The notes under the pieces were generated by a model. The model was not told where the DNA came from. It saw only the letters and a program-made list of their open reading frames with translations, and made no database searches. Below are positions 26,458 through 34,618 of a DNA stretch of 64,000 nucleotides, in pieces (position 1 is the stretch's first letter; each line of letters opens with the position of its first letter). Location of the stretch: contig NZ_JOEH01000013.1 of the NCBI RefSeq assembly GCF_000719095.1, positions 124,001 to 188,000 on the forward strand, in the 5' to 3' direction. A program made the position numbers and the translations under genes. Source of the stretch: Streptacidiphilus jeojiense (GTDB taxonomy: Bacteria; Actinomycetota; Actinomycetes; Streptomycetales; Streptomycetaceae).

Positions 26458-27417
26458 ATGACCGACCACCCCCTCCACCCCCTTGGACCCGTCGACGCCT
26501 CGCGCGTCCCGCGCTTCGCCGGTCCCGCCACCTTCGCCCGGCTGCCGCGGCTCGACCAGGTCGACCACTGCGACGTCGCGGTGGTGGGGGTGCCGTTCGA
26601 CAGCGGGGTCTCCTACCGGCCGGGCGCCCGGTTCGGCCCCAGCGCGGTCCGGGAGGGCAGCCGGCTGCTGCGTCCCTACCACCCGGGCCTGGACGTGTCG
26701 CCGTTCGCCAGCCAGCAGGTGGCCGACGCCGGCGACATCGCCTGCAACCCGTTCAGCATCGGCGAGGCGGTCGAGACCATCGAGCACGCCGCCGGGGAGC
26801 TGCAGGACGCCGGCTCCCGGCTGGTCACCATCGGCGGCGACCACACCATCGCGCTGCCGCTGCTGCGCAGCGCGGCCCGTCGGCACGGCCCGGTGGCGCT
26901 GCTGCACTTCGACGCGCACCTGGACACCTGGGACACCTACTTCGGCGCCGAGTACACCCACGGCACGCCGTTCCGCCGCGCGGTGGAGGAGGGGATCCTG
27001 GACACCGAGGCGCTCAGCCACGTCGGCACCCGGGGCCCGCTCTACGGCAAGCGCGACCTGGAGGACGACCGCCGCCTCGGCTTCGGCATCGTCACCTCGG
27101 CGGACGTGATGCGCCGCGGCGTGGACGAGACCGTGGACGCGCTGCGGCAGCGGATCGGCGACCGGCCGCTCTACGTCTCCGTCGACATCGACGTGCTGGA
27201 CCCGGCCCACGCCCCGGGCACCGGCACCCCCGAGGCCGGCGGGATGACCAGCCGCGAGCTGCTGGAGATCCTGCGCGGCCTGGCCGGCACCAACCTGGTC
27301 GGCGCGGACGTGGTCGAGGTCGCCCCGGCCTACGACCACGCCGAGATCACCTCGGTGGCGGCGGCCCACGTCGCCTACGACCTGGTGAGCCTGATGGCCC
27401 TGGGCGGCAAGGCATGA
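26458..27417 (+). CDS. agmatinase/guanidinobutyrase-family ureohydrolase
   Basis: 319 residues from ATG, with GGAACGGAGG upstream. Binuclear metal ligands are all visible: [19 protein letters not shown] and [18 protein letters not shown]. These ureohydrolases release urea from agmatine, guanidinobutyrate, guanidinopropionate or similar compounds. The assigned name is by family; the substrate-loop sequence does not decide it. The next gene overlaps by four bases and an NCS1 permease follows, so substrate uptake and hydrolysis appear linked. Confidence 0.88.
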   Translation: MTDHPLHPLGPVDASRVPRFAGPATFARLPRLDQVDHCDVAVVGVPFDSGVSYRPGARFGPSAVREGSRLLRPYHPGLDVSPFASQQVADAGDIACNPFSIGEAVETIEHAAGELQDAGSRLVTIGGDHTIALPLLRSAARRHGPVALLHFDAHLDTWDTYFGAEYTHGTPFRRAVEEGILDTEALSHVGTRGPLYGKRDLEDDRRLGFGIVTSADVMRRGVDETVDALRQRIGDRPLYVSVDIDVLDPAHAPGTGTPEAGGMTSRELLEILRGLAGTNLVGADVVEVAPAYDHAEITSVAAAHVAYDLVSLMALGGKA

Positions 27418-27848
27418 CCGCGGAGCCGCGGGCCGCCGCGGAGGTACAGGCCGCCGCCGAGCTGCGGGCCGCCGCCGAGGTTCAGGCCGCGGCCGACGCC
27501 CTGGTGGCCGCCTTCGCCGGGAACCGCCTCGACGACTACTTCGACTCCTTCACCCCCGGAGCCACCTTCCTCTTCCCCACCACGCCGCAGCGGCTGACCT
27601 CGGCCGCCGAGTACCGCGAACTGTGGCGCAGCTGGGTCGAGCAGGACGGCTTCCACGTACTGGCCTGCGCCTCCACCCGGCCGCTGGTCCAGGTCCTCGG
27701 CGACACGGCGGTCTTCAGCCACCACGTCGAGACCCTCATCGCCACCCACGCGGGCGAGGAACGCGTGCACGAGCGGGAGACCATCGTCTTCCACCTCCGG
27801 GCCGGCCGCTGGCTCGCCGTGCACGAGCACCTCTCCGCAGCGGCCTGA
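27414..27848 (+). CDS. SnoaL/NTF2-like protein (DUF4440 type)
   Basis: 144 residues from ATG 27414, overlapping the ureohydrolase stop (ATGA). The cone-shaped NTF2 fold is suggested by [26 protein letters not shown], then [19 protein letters not shown] and [18 protein letters not shown]. The first 26 residues are an Ala/Glu-rich 12-residue near-repeat ([24 protein letters not shown]). Such proteins can be small isomerases, hydrolases or non-catalytic binding proteins. Its place between the ureohydrolase and permease suggests an accessory role, undefined. Confidence 0.75.
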   Translation: MTAEPRAAAEVQAAAELRAAAEVQAAADALVAAFAGNRLDDYFDSFTPGATFLFPTTPQRLTSAAEYRELWRSWVEQDGFHVLACASTRPLVQVLGDTAVFSHHVETLIATHAGEERVHERETIVFHLRAGRWLAVHEHLSAAA

Positions 27849-27895
27849 GGCCGTACGCAGCACATCCCCGTGTTGACCTACAGGAGGCGCCGACC

Positions 27896-29365
27896 ATGGC
27901 GGAAGCAGCAACGAGCACACTGACCGAGCCGGGGAGCAGACCCGGCGCCGCACTCGGCGTCGAGGTCCGGTCCATCGACTGGGTCCCGGACGCCGAGCGG
28001 CACGGCCGGGTCTGGCACCAGGCCCCGCTCTGGTTCCTGGGCAACTTCCAGTACTTCACCATCGCCCTGGGCTTCATCGGCCCCTCGCTCGGGCTGCCGC
28101 TCGGGCAGACCATCCTGGCCGGGGTGCTCGGCGTCGCCGTGGGCACGCTGTTCATGGCCTTCCACGCCTCGCAAGGGCCGGCCCTGGGGCTGCCGCAGAT
28201 GATCCAGTCGCGGGCCCAGTTCGGCTACCGCGGCGTCGTCCTGGTGCTGGTCGGCACCCTCTTCACCTACCTGGGCTTCAACGTCGCCGACCAGGTGCTG
28301 CTCTCCCAGGGGCTGGACGGCGTCTTCGGCTGGAGCCCCGGCTGGGTGGCCGCGGCCACCGCGGTGCTGGCGGTCCTGCTCGCGGTCTACGGCCACGACT
28401 GGGTGCACCTGGCCTTCCGCTGGCTGCTGTACCTCTCGCTGCCGCTGATGCTGCTGGTCACGGCGGGGGTGCTGACCGGGCACGCCGGCGGCCACGCGCC
28501 CAGCGCCCACCTGGCCTTCACCTGGGCCGCCTTCTTCGCCCAGTTCTCCGCGGCGGCCGCCTACAACATCACCTACGCGCCCTACGTCTCGGACTACTCC
28601 CGCTACCTGCCGCGGACCACCTCCGCCCGCTCGCTGATCCTGTCCGTCTTCTTCGGCGCCTCGGGCTCCGCGGTCTGGCTGATCGCGCTGGGCGCCTGGC
28701 TGGCCATCAGGCTCGGGGCCAGCGACGGGCTGGTCGGGCTCCGCGAGGCCGGGGACCACTTCATCCCTGGACTGGGCGCGGCCGCCGCGGTGCTCTCCGC
28801 GCTGAGCCTGATCGCCACCATGGGGATGAACGCCTACGGCGGCATGCTGACCGTGCTGACCGGGATCGACTCCTTCCGTCCGATCAAGCCGACCCGCAAG
28901 GCCCGGGTGGTCACCATCCTCGGCCTGGCCGCGGCCTGGTACCTGGTCGGCACGCTCATCTCGGCGAACGCGGTGTCCACGGTCTTCACCGCGCTGACCC
29001 TGATGCTCTATCTGCTGGTGCCGTGGACGGCGACCAACCTGGTGGACTTCTTCGTGGTCCGCCGCGGCCACTACGCCATCGCCGACCTGTTCAACCCGGC
29101 CGGCATCTACGGCGCCTGGGCCTGGCGCGGGCTGACCGCCTACGCGATCGGCTTCGCCGCCGAGATCCCCTTCATGGTCCTCCCCGACCTCGGCGGCTGG
29201 CACTACACCGGACCGGTCGCCGAGCACCTCGCCGGGACCGACATCGCCTGGGTGGTCGGACTCGCCGTGTCCGCCCTGGCCTACCTGGTGCTGGCCCGCT
29301 CGCTGGACCGGGACGGGGAGAGCGCGGCGATGGTGCTGAGCGAGGAGGAACTCGCCAACAGCTGA
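27896..29365 (+). CDS. NCS1-family permease (purine/cytosine permease type)
   Basis: 489 residues from ATG, with an ideal AGGAGG at 27882-27887. Twelve membrane helices are expected. Family landmarks are WFLGNFQYFTIALGFIGPSLGL (helix 1), GLPQMIQSRAQFGYRG (loop 2-3), [20 protein letters not shown] (helix 6 region) and VPWTATNLVDFFVVRRGHY. NCS1 carriers use sodium or proton gradients to import nucleobases, hydantoins, thiamine precursors and similar compounds. Operon position suggests import of the substrate of the ureohydrolase. Confidence 0.9.
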   Translation: MAEAATSTLTEPGSRPGAALGVEVRSIDWVPDAERHGRVWHQAPLWFLGNFQYFTIALGFIGPSLGLPLGQTILAGVLGVAVGTLFMAFHASQGPALGLPQMIQSRAQFGYRGVVLVLVGTLFTYLGFNVADQVLLSQGLDGVFGWSPGWVAAATAVLAVLLAVYGHDWVHLAFRWLLYLSLPLMLLVTAGVLTGHAGGHAPSAHLAFTWAAFFAQFSAAAAYNITYAPYVSDYSRYLPRTTSARSLILSVFFGASGSAVWLIALGAWLAIRLGASDGLVGLREAGDHFIPGLGAAAAVLSALSLIATMGMNAYGGMLTVLTGIDSFRPIKPTRKARVVTILGLAAAWYLVGTLISANAVSTVFTALTLMLYLLVPWTATNLVDFFVVRRGHYAIADLFNPAGIYGAWAWRGLTAYAIGFAAEIPFMVLPDLGGWHYTGPVAEHLAGTDIAWVVGLAVSALAYLVLARSLDRDGESAAMVLSEEELANS

Positions 29366-29406
29366 GGCCCGGCGCCGAACCTGCCGTCGTACCTGTGCAC
29401 CGCCCG

Positions 29407-29444
29407 ACCGCGGCGGGGGTCCCGTCCCGGACCCCCGCCGCGGT
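29407..29444 (+). terminator. strong hairpin terminator after the permease
   Basis: Arms 29407-29422 and 29429-29444 are perfect 16-bp complements around a six-base loop. It stands 42 bases after the permease stop and before the kinase gene. No T-run follows. Confidence 0.75.
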
Positions 29445-29502
29445 TCCGTCATCCCCTGGGTCCATACTGCCTGCGGAGTTAGGGTGTGGACTGCGTGGAC
29501 TG

Positions 29503-30516
29503 ATGGACGTCGAGGGCGGGAGCGCGGTGAAGGAAGGAACCCTGATCCAGGGCCGCTACCGCCTTATCGGCCTGCTCGGGCGCGGAGGGATGGGTGAGGT
29601 CTGGCGCGGCGAGGACGAGGCGTTGGGCCGCAACGTCGCGATCAAGTGCCTGCGCGCCGAGGAACCGCACCGCAATCCGCGCCAGGCCGAGCTGCTCCAG
29701 GAGCGCTTCCGCAGGGAGGCGCGGCTCGCAGCCGGGCTGCAGCACCCCGGGATCACCGTGGTGCACGACTTCGGGCAGGACGAGGGCGTGCCCTACCTGG
29801 TGATGGAGCTGCTGGACGGCAGCGACCTTGGCGCGGTGCTGGACGAGGCGCCGGGGCGGCAGCTGCCGATCGACGAGGTGGTGTCGATCGCCCGGCAGAT
29901 CTCCGCGGCCCTCGCCTACACCCACGCCCGCGACGTGATCCACCGCGACCTCAAGCCCGGCAACCTGGTCCGCTGCGCCGACGGCACCGTGAAGATCTGC
30001 GACTTCGGCATCGCCCGGCTGGGCTCCGGACAGGCCGGGCTGACCGCCAGGCTCGGCGGCGGAGCCTTCCCGGTCGGCACGCCGTACTACATGTCGCCCG
30101 AGCAGATCGAGGGATCCGATGTCGACCACCGCAGCGACCTCTACTCCTTCGGCTGCGTGCTCTACGAACTGCTGGTCGGCGCACCGCCGTTCGCGGTCGG
30201 CGATCCGCTGGTGATCCTGCTCGACCACCGCGACACCCCGCCCAGGCCGCCGCGCGAGCTGCGTCACGAGATCCCGGAGAGCCTGCAGGCGGTGGTCCTG
30301 GACCTGCTCGCCAAGGATCCGGAGCAGCGGCCCGCGGACGCGGACGAGGTGCTGCGCCGGCTGGCCCCCTCGCTGGCCCGGCGGCCGGTGATGCCCTGGT
30401 GGGCGGAGGAGATGGGGCCCATTCCGGTCTCGCTGGCCCGGGTGGTCCGCGAGCACCCCGCCGTGGTGGAGCTGACCCGGCGCTGGGACGATCCGCGGAG
30501 CTCCCGGATTAACTGA
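29503..30516 (+). CDS. soluble Ser/Thr protein kinase
   Basis: 337 residues from ATG 29503; GTG 29527, with GGGAG just upstream, is an equally good start. The kinase domain fills the protein: LLGRGGMGEVWRG (P-loop), VAIKCL (Lys), HRDLKPGN, ICDFGIARLG, MSPEQIEG, SDLYSFGCVLYELLVG. The C-terminal 50 residues lack a membrane segment or PASTA repeats, so this is a cytosolic Hanks-type kinase. It stands alone between two strong boundaries (terminator upstream, dyad downstream), and its targets cannot be inferred. Confidence 0.92.
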   Translation: MDVEGGSAVKEGTLIQGRYRLIGLLGRGGMGEVWRGEDEALGRNVAIKCLRAEEPHRNPRQAELLQERFRREARLAAGLQHPGITVVHDFGQDEGVPYLVMELLDGSDLGAVLDEAPGRQLPIDEVVSIARQISAALAYTHARDVIHRDLKPGNLVRCADGTVKICDFGIARLGSGQAGLTARLGGGAFPVGTPYYMSPEQIEGSDVDHRSDLYSFGCVLYELLVGAPPFAVGDPLVILLDHRDTPPRPPRELRHEIPESLQAVVLDLLAKDPEQRPADADEVLRRLAPSLARRPVMPWWAEEMGPIPVSLARVVREHPAVVELTRRWDDPRSSRIN

Positions 30517-30527
30517 CAGAGCGTCAG
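30513..30527. promoter_or_regulatory. operator-like dyad CTGAC-N5-GTCAG
   Basis: CTGACAGAGCGTCAG overlaps the kinase stop codon and lies 44 bases before the nitronate-monooxygenase-family gene. The same TGAC-N5-GTCA layout occurs at 36337-36349 before the EchA19-like gene. Confidence 0.4.
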
Positions 30528-30570
30528 ATAATCTCTTCCAGTCTGCGAACCGCTGCGCCATGCTGCCCCC

Positions 30571-31707
30571 ATGAGGACGGAACTCAGCGAACGGCTCGGA
30601 ATCGAGCACGCCATCTTCGGCTTCACGCCCTTCCCCGCGGTCGCGGCGGCCATCACCAGGGCCGGGGGCCTCGGCGTCCTCGGCGCGGTCCGCTACGGCG
30701 AGGCGGAGGAACTGGCCAAGGACCTCGACTGGATGGACGCCCACGTCGGCGGACTGCCGTACGGCGTGGACGTGGTCATGCCGGCGAAGAAGGTCGAGAA
30801 CGTCACCGTCGCCGACGTCGAGGCGATGATCCCCGAGGGGCACCGCGCCTTCGTCCGGGAGACCCTGGCCCGCTACGGCGTCCCCGAGCTCGCGGAGGGG
30901 GAGCGGGCCGGCTGGCGGATCACCGGCTGGATGGAGGAGGTCGCCCGCTCCCACGTTGACGTGGCCCTGGAGCACCCGATCAAGCTGCTCGCCAGCGCGC
31001 TCGGCCATCCTCCGGAGGACGTCATCGCCCAGGCCCATGCGGCGGGCGTGCTGGTCGCGGCACTCGCCGGCAGCGCCCGGCACGCCCGGCACCACGCCGA
31101 GGCGGGGATCGACATCGTCGTCGCCCAGGGACACGAGGCCGGCGGGCACACCGGTGAGATCGGCACCATGGTGCTGGTCCCGGAGATCGCCGCGGCCGTC
31201 GCCCCGCTGCCGGTGCTCGCCGCCGGCGGCATCGGCACCGGCGCGCAGGCGGCCGCCGGGCTCGCCCTGGGCGCGCAGGGAGTCTGGCTCGGCTCGGTCT
31301 GGCTCACCGTCGCCGAGTCCGAGCTGCGCTCGCCGGTGCTGCGGGCCAAGCTGCTGGCGGCCGGCTCCGGCGACACCGTCCGCTCCCGCTCGCTGACCGG
31401 CAAGCCGGCCCGCCAGCTGCGCACCGAGTGGACCGAGGCCTGGGACGGTCCGGAGAGTCCGGGGACGCTGCCGATGCCGCTGCAGGGACTGCTGGTCGCC
31501 GATGCGCTCAGCCGGATCCAGGGATACGAGACGCCGGAGCTCATCGGCACGCCGGTGGGCCAGATCGTGGGCCAGATGACCGAGGAGCGGCCGGTGGCGG
31601 CAGTGATGGACGAACTCACCCGCGGCTTCGAGCAGGCCGTGGCCAGGCTGGACCGCATCGCGGGGAACATCGCGGGGAACGGGTCGAGCGGGGAGGCGGG
31701 AGCATGA
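30571..31707 (+). CDS. nitronate monooxygenase-family flavoprotein
   Basis: 378 residues from ATG. It has a TIM-barrel FMN-binding fold: AGGLGVLGAVRYGEAEEL, VAQGHEAGGHTGEIGTMVLVP (the catalytic His region), LAAGGIGTGAQAAAGLALGAQGVWLGS (phosphate-binding loop) and SRSLTGKPARQLRTEW. From memory it is close to M. tuberculosis Rv1533 rather than to the steroid enzyme IpdC (Rv3553). Nitronate monooxygenases oxidise alkyl nitronates, but many relatives act on acyl-CoA or enone substrates. Its stop overlaps the acyl-CoA synthetase start (ATGA), suggesting a lipid-linked role. Confidence 0.85.
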   Translation: MRTELSERLGIEHAIFGFTPFPAVAAAITRAGGLGVLGAVRYGEAEELAKDLDWMDAHVGGLPYGVDVVMPAKKVENVTVADVEAMIPEGHRAFVRETLARYGVPELAEGERAGWRITGWMEEVARSHVDVALEHPIKLLASALGHPPEDVIAQAHAAGVLVAALAGSARHARHHAEAGIDIVVAQGHEAGGHTGEIGTMVLVPEIAAAVAPLPVLAAGGIGTGAQAAAGLALGAQGVWLGSVWLTVAESELRSPVLRAKLLAAGSGDTVRSRSLTGKPARQLRTEWTEAWDGPESPGTLPMPLQGLLVADALSRIQGYETPELIGTPVGQIVGQMTEERPVAAVMDELTRGFEQAVARLDRIAGNIAGNGSSGEAGA

Positions 31708-33263
31708 GCACTCCCTCATCGTCCCCCGTGGGCTTCTGGGCCCAGGCCGCCGCCGATCCGGACCGGGTGGTGATGGTCGCCCCCGACGGCGAGGAGTGGA
31801 CCGCGGGACGGCTGCTCGCCGCCGCCAACCGGCTGGTCCACGGACTGCGCGAGGCCGGCCTCGGCGCCGGCGACGCCTTCGCGGTGGTGCTGCCCAACGG
31901 CATCGAGCTGTTCACCGCCCACCTCGCCGCCACCCAGGCCGGCTTCTACCTGGTCCCGGTCAACCACCACCTGGTCGGCCCGGAGATCGCCTGGATCGTC
32001 TCCGACAGCGGCGCCAAGGTGCTGATCGCCCACGAGCGCTTCGCCGAGGCCGCCACGGCCGCCGCCGACGAGGCCGGGCTGCCCAAGGAGCGCCGCTACG
32101 CGGTGGGCGAGCTGCCCGGCTTCCGCCCGTACCCGGACCTGCTGGAGGGGCAGTCGGCGGACGAGCCGGAGGACCGGACCGCGGGCTGGGTGATGAACTA
32201 CACCTCGGGCACGACCGGACGCCCGCGCGGCATCCGCCGCCCGCTGCCGGGACGCCCGCCGGAGCAGACCGCGCTCGGCGGCTTCCTCGGCATCTTCGGC
32301 ATCCGTCCGGGCGGCGGAAACGTGCACCTGGTCTGCTCGCCGCTCTACCACACGGCCGTGCTCCAGTTCGCCGCCGCGTCGCTGCACATCGGCCACACGG
32401 TGGTGCTGATGGACCGTTGGACGCCCGAGGAGATGCTGCGGCTGATCGACCGTCACCGGGTCACCCACACCCATATGGTGCCCACCCAGTTCCACCGCCT
32501 GCTGGCCCTGCCCGCGGAGACCCGGGCCCGCTACGACGTCTCCTCCATGCGCCACGCCATCCACGGCGCGGCCCCCTGCCCGGACCACGTCAAGCGGGCC
32601 ATGATCGAGTGGTGGGGCGAGAGCGTGGAGGAGTACTACGCCGCCAGCGAGGGCGGCGGCACCTTCGCCACCGCCCGGGACTGGCTGGAGCGGCCCGGGA
32701 CGGTGGGCAGGCCCTGGCCGATCAGCGAGGTCGTGGTCCTGGACGACGACGGCAAGCCGGTGCCGGCGGGGGAGCTGGGCACCGTCTACATGAAGATGAG
32801 CACCGGCGGCTTCAGCTACCACAAGGACGAGGGCAAGACCCGGAAGAACCGGGTCGGCGACTTCTTCACCGTCGGGGACCTGGGACTGCTGGACGCCGAC
32901 GGCTACCTCTACCTGCGCGACCGCAAGATCGACATGATCATCTCGGGCGGGGTCAACATCTACCCCGCCGAGATCGAGTCGGCCCTGCTCGCCCACCCGG
33001 CCGTCGCGGACGCCGCCGCCTTCGGCATCCCCCACGACGACTGGGGCGAGGAGGTCAAGGCCGTCATCGAACCCGCCCACGGCTTCACGGCCGGCCCCGA
33101 CCTGGCCGCGGACATCCTCGCCCACTGCGAACGCCAACTCGCCGCCTACAAGCGGCCCAAGTCGGTGGACTTCGTGGCGGAGCTGCCCCGCGACCCCAAC
33201 GGCAAGCTCTACAAGCGCCGGCTGCGGGACCCGTACTGGGAGGGGAGGACGCGGCAGGTGTGA
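31704..33263 (+). CDS. acyl-CoA synthetase, FadD4-like
   Basis: 519 residues from ATG 31704, overlapping the preceding stop. ANL-superfamily motifs are all present: YTSGTTGRPRGIRR (P-loop), EYYAASEGGG, TVGDLGLLDADGYLYLRDR and the final NGKLYKRRLRDPY with the catalytic Lys. It should activate a carboxylic acid as an adenylate and then a CoA thioester. The closest resemblance I recall is FadD4 of M. tuberculosis. The acid is unknown. Confidence 0.9.
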   Translation: MSTPSSSPVGFWAQAAADPDRVVMVAPDGEEWTAGRLLAAANRLVHGLREAGLGAGDAFAVVLPNGIELFTAHLAATQAGFYLVPVNHHLVGPEIAWIVSDSGAKVLIAHERFAEAATAAADEAGLPKERRYAVGELPGFRPYPDLLEGQSADEPEDRTAGWVMNYTSGTTGRPRGIRRPLPGRPPEQTALGGFLGIFGIRPGGGNVHLVCSPLYHTAVLQFAAASLHIGHTVVLMDRWTPEEMLRLIDRHRVTHTHMVPTQFHRLLALPAETRARYDVSSMRHAIHGAAPCPDHVKRAMIEWWGESVEEYYAASEGGGTFATARDWLERPGTVGRPWPISEVVVLDDDGKPVPAGELGTVYMKMSTGGFSYHKDEGKTRKNRVGDFFTVGDLGLLDADGYLYLRDRKIDMIISGGVNIYPAEIESALLAHPAVADAAAFGIPHDDWGEEVKAVIEPAHGFTAGPDLAADILAHCERQLAAYKRPKSVDFVAELPRDPNGKLYKRRLRDPYWEGRTRQV

Positions 33264-33274
33264 GCGGACGGCCA

Positions 33275-33317
33275 CCGCGCGGCGGTCGGGCTCCGGCGGT
33301 CGGGCCCCGGCGCGCGG
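33275..33317. repeat. 14-bp tandem pair inside a 7-bp hairpin
   Basis: Two consecutive 14-base units, GGCGGTCGGGCTCC (33281-33294) and GGCGGTCGGGCCCC (33295-33308), sit between arms CCGCGCG (33275) and CGCGCGG (33311). They fill the 57-base gap between convergent genes and may terminate both. Confidence 0.7.
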
Positions 33318-33320
33318 CTG

Positions 33321-33860
33321 TCAGGCCGCGGCGGAGTCCGCCGCCACGCGGTAGCTGCGGCCGTCGGTACTGCGGGTCAGCAGCCCGGCGTCGACGAGGT
33401 AGCGGCGGAGCGCGGAGGGGTCGTCCCAGTACTGCCGGAGGGCGATGTTCACCTCGGGCTCGCCGTAGCCGACGCCGGGTTCGAAGACGCGGCGGGTGAG
33501 GTACTCCAGCAGCGCCTGACGTCGGGCCGGGCGGGTCGGCATGGTCGTGAGCCGTCCGTCCTTGAACAGCTGCGCCGTCGCCTCGTCGGCATCGTCGGCG
33601 GCCGTGGCCGCAGGTGCCGGGCGCAGCGCTTCGCCGAAGGCGTCCGCGCGGGCCACGGCCCTGGTCCCGTCCTCGCTCAGCTCGGCCAGCCCGGCCTGCA
33701 GCAGGCGCCCGAGCTGCTTGGCCGTCGCCGGGTCCTCGGCGCGCAGCGCCTCGGGGTCCAGCCCGGCCGAACCGGCCAGGACCAGCCGGGCGTGCAGCCG
33801 CAGCCGGGCGGGATCCGACAGGGCGGAGGCGAGCGGGGCGAGAGCGGCGAGCTGGGTCAT
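33321..33860 (-). CDS. DUF2087 protein with winged-helix N-terminus
   Basis: 179 residues from ATG 33860 (AAGGAC upstream); a TTG at 33878 is less likely. The N-terminal half looks like an ArsR-type winged helix (LASALSDPARLRLHARLVLAGSAGLD ... QLGRLLQAGLAEL). The C-terminal half is DUF2087: FKDGRLTTMPTRPARRQALL, VFEPGVGYGEPEVNIALRQYWDDPSALRRYLVDAGLLTR. The family probably consists of transcription regulators. No target is evident. Confidence 0.85.
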   Translation of the reverse strand: MTQLAALAPLASALSDPARLRLHARLVLAGSAGLDPEALRAEDPATAKQLGRLLQAGLAELSEDGTRAVARADAFGEALRPAPAATAADDADEATAQLFKDGRLTTMPTRPARRQALLEYLTRRVFEPGVGYGEPEVNIALRQYWDDPSALRRYLVDAGLLTRSTDGRSYRVAADSAAA

Positions 33861-34049
33861 GGGATCGTCCTTAAACAAGTGGTGACCTGCTCACGCTAGG
33901 CGGGTCGGTCGCCGGGAGGCCAGCGAATTTCCCGAGGCGTCCGAGCGGGGGCGATGCGGGGCCGATGTGGAACCGCCGGGAGCGGTAGGACATCCTTCTG
34001 CTCACAGATCGGCCGCCGACAGGCGGTGGGCGTGGAAACGGGGGACGTC

Positions 34050-34133
34050 ATGGGCGATGGAGTGGGAGCCTTCGGGCTTGCGTTCGGATTCTTCGGGCTG
34101 CTGTTCGCGCTGGTCGGGATCGCGCTGGGGTGA
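34050..34133 (+). pseudogene. 27-codon membrane-helix ORF, likely 5' part of a split DUF3592 gene
   Basis: ATG 34050 encodes one hydrophobic helix, ending GIALG before TGA 34131-34133. DUF3592 proteins normally begin with such a helix. The downstream frame (34130..34525) continues exactly where this stops, and adding one G to the GGGG run at 34127-34130 would join them. It is either a one-base deletion, a programmed shift, or a separate tiny membrane peptide coupled by the GTGA overlap. Confidence 0.6.
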
Positions 34134-34525
34134 GCCTCGTCAGGCGTGCGGTCACGCAGCAGCGGGCTCTCACCTACGGGATACCGGCCGAGGCTCGCTG
34201 CCTGGACACCTATGTCACCAGGGACTCGGAGGGCAGCAGCACCCGGCATGTGATCCTGGGCTTCACCACCCGGGAGGGACAGGCGGTCCGGTTCGAGCCG
34301 ATGGGTGCGCCGCGGATGATGGTGGCCGGGGACTTCGTCACGGTTCGCTACCTCCCGGAGAACCCGGAGAAGGCCGCTGTCGTCGGCTCGGGTGGTGCCG
34401 GTGCCATGGTCGGTCTGGTGATCGGGCTGGTCGTCAGCACGATCTTCACGGTGGCCGGGTTGGCCTTCGCGGCCGGCGGATTCGGGTTCGGCTTCTTCGC
34501 CATGAATGTGACCGCGGGGCCGTGA
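34130..34525 (+). CDS. DUF3592-family protein, C-terminal part
   Basis: 131 residues from GTG 34130, overlapping the stop of the 27-codon ORF. The DUF3592 core is visible: ALTYGIPAEARCLDTYVTRD, RHVILGFTTREGQAVRFEPM, GDFVTVRYLPENPEKAAVV, followed by a C-terminal helix (about 95-130). The usual N-terminal membrane helix is encoded in another frame immediately upstream. If the two are joined the protein would be about 158 residues with a helix at both ends. Function unknown. Confidence 0.75.
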   Translation: MSLVRRAVTQQRALTYGIPAEARCLDTYVTRDSEGSSTRHVILGFTTREGQAVRFEPMGAPRMMVAGDFVTVRYLPENPEKAAVVGSGGAGAMVGLVIGLVVSTIFTVAGLAFAAGGFGFGFFAMNVTAGP

Positions 34526-34540
34526 CCGAGCGCACCGACT

Positions 34541-34610
34541 GACCCGCTGCGCGGAGGTTGCACCTGGCCAGGGGGGCGGGGAACTGCGCGACAAGCCGGC
34601 TGCGGTCCGC
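34541..34610. repeat. inverted-repeat element, copy 3 (reversed, diverged)
   Basis: In reverse complement this stretch follows copy 1 (10730-10800) over about 70 bases: GCGGACCG.AGC.GG.TTGTC, the CAGTTCCCC core, AGGTGCAAC and GGGTCAG. It lies between the convergent DUF3592 and FadD19-like genes. Confidence 0.75.
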
Positions 34611-34618
34611 GGATGACG

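Noticed and set aside
30571..31707. IpdC-type steroid ring enzyme
   Set aside because: The sequence, as I recall references, resembles the Rv1533 branch of the family rather than IpdC (Rv3553).
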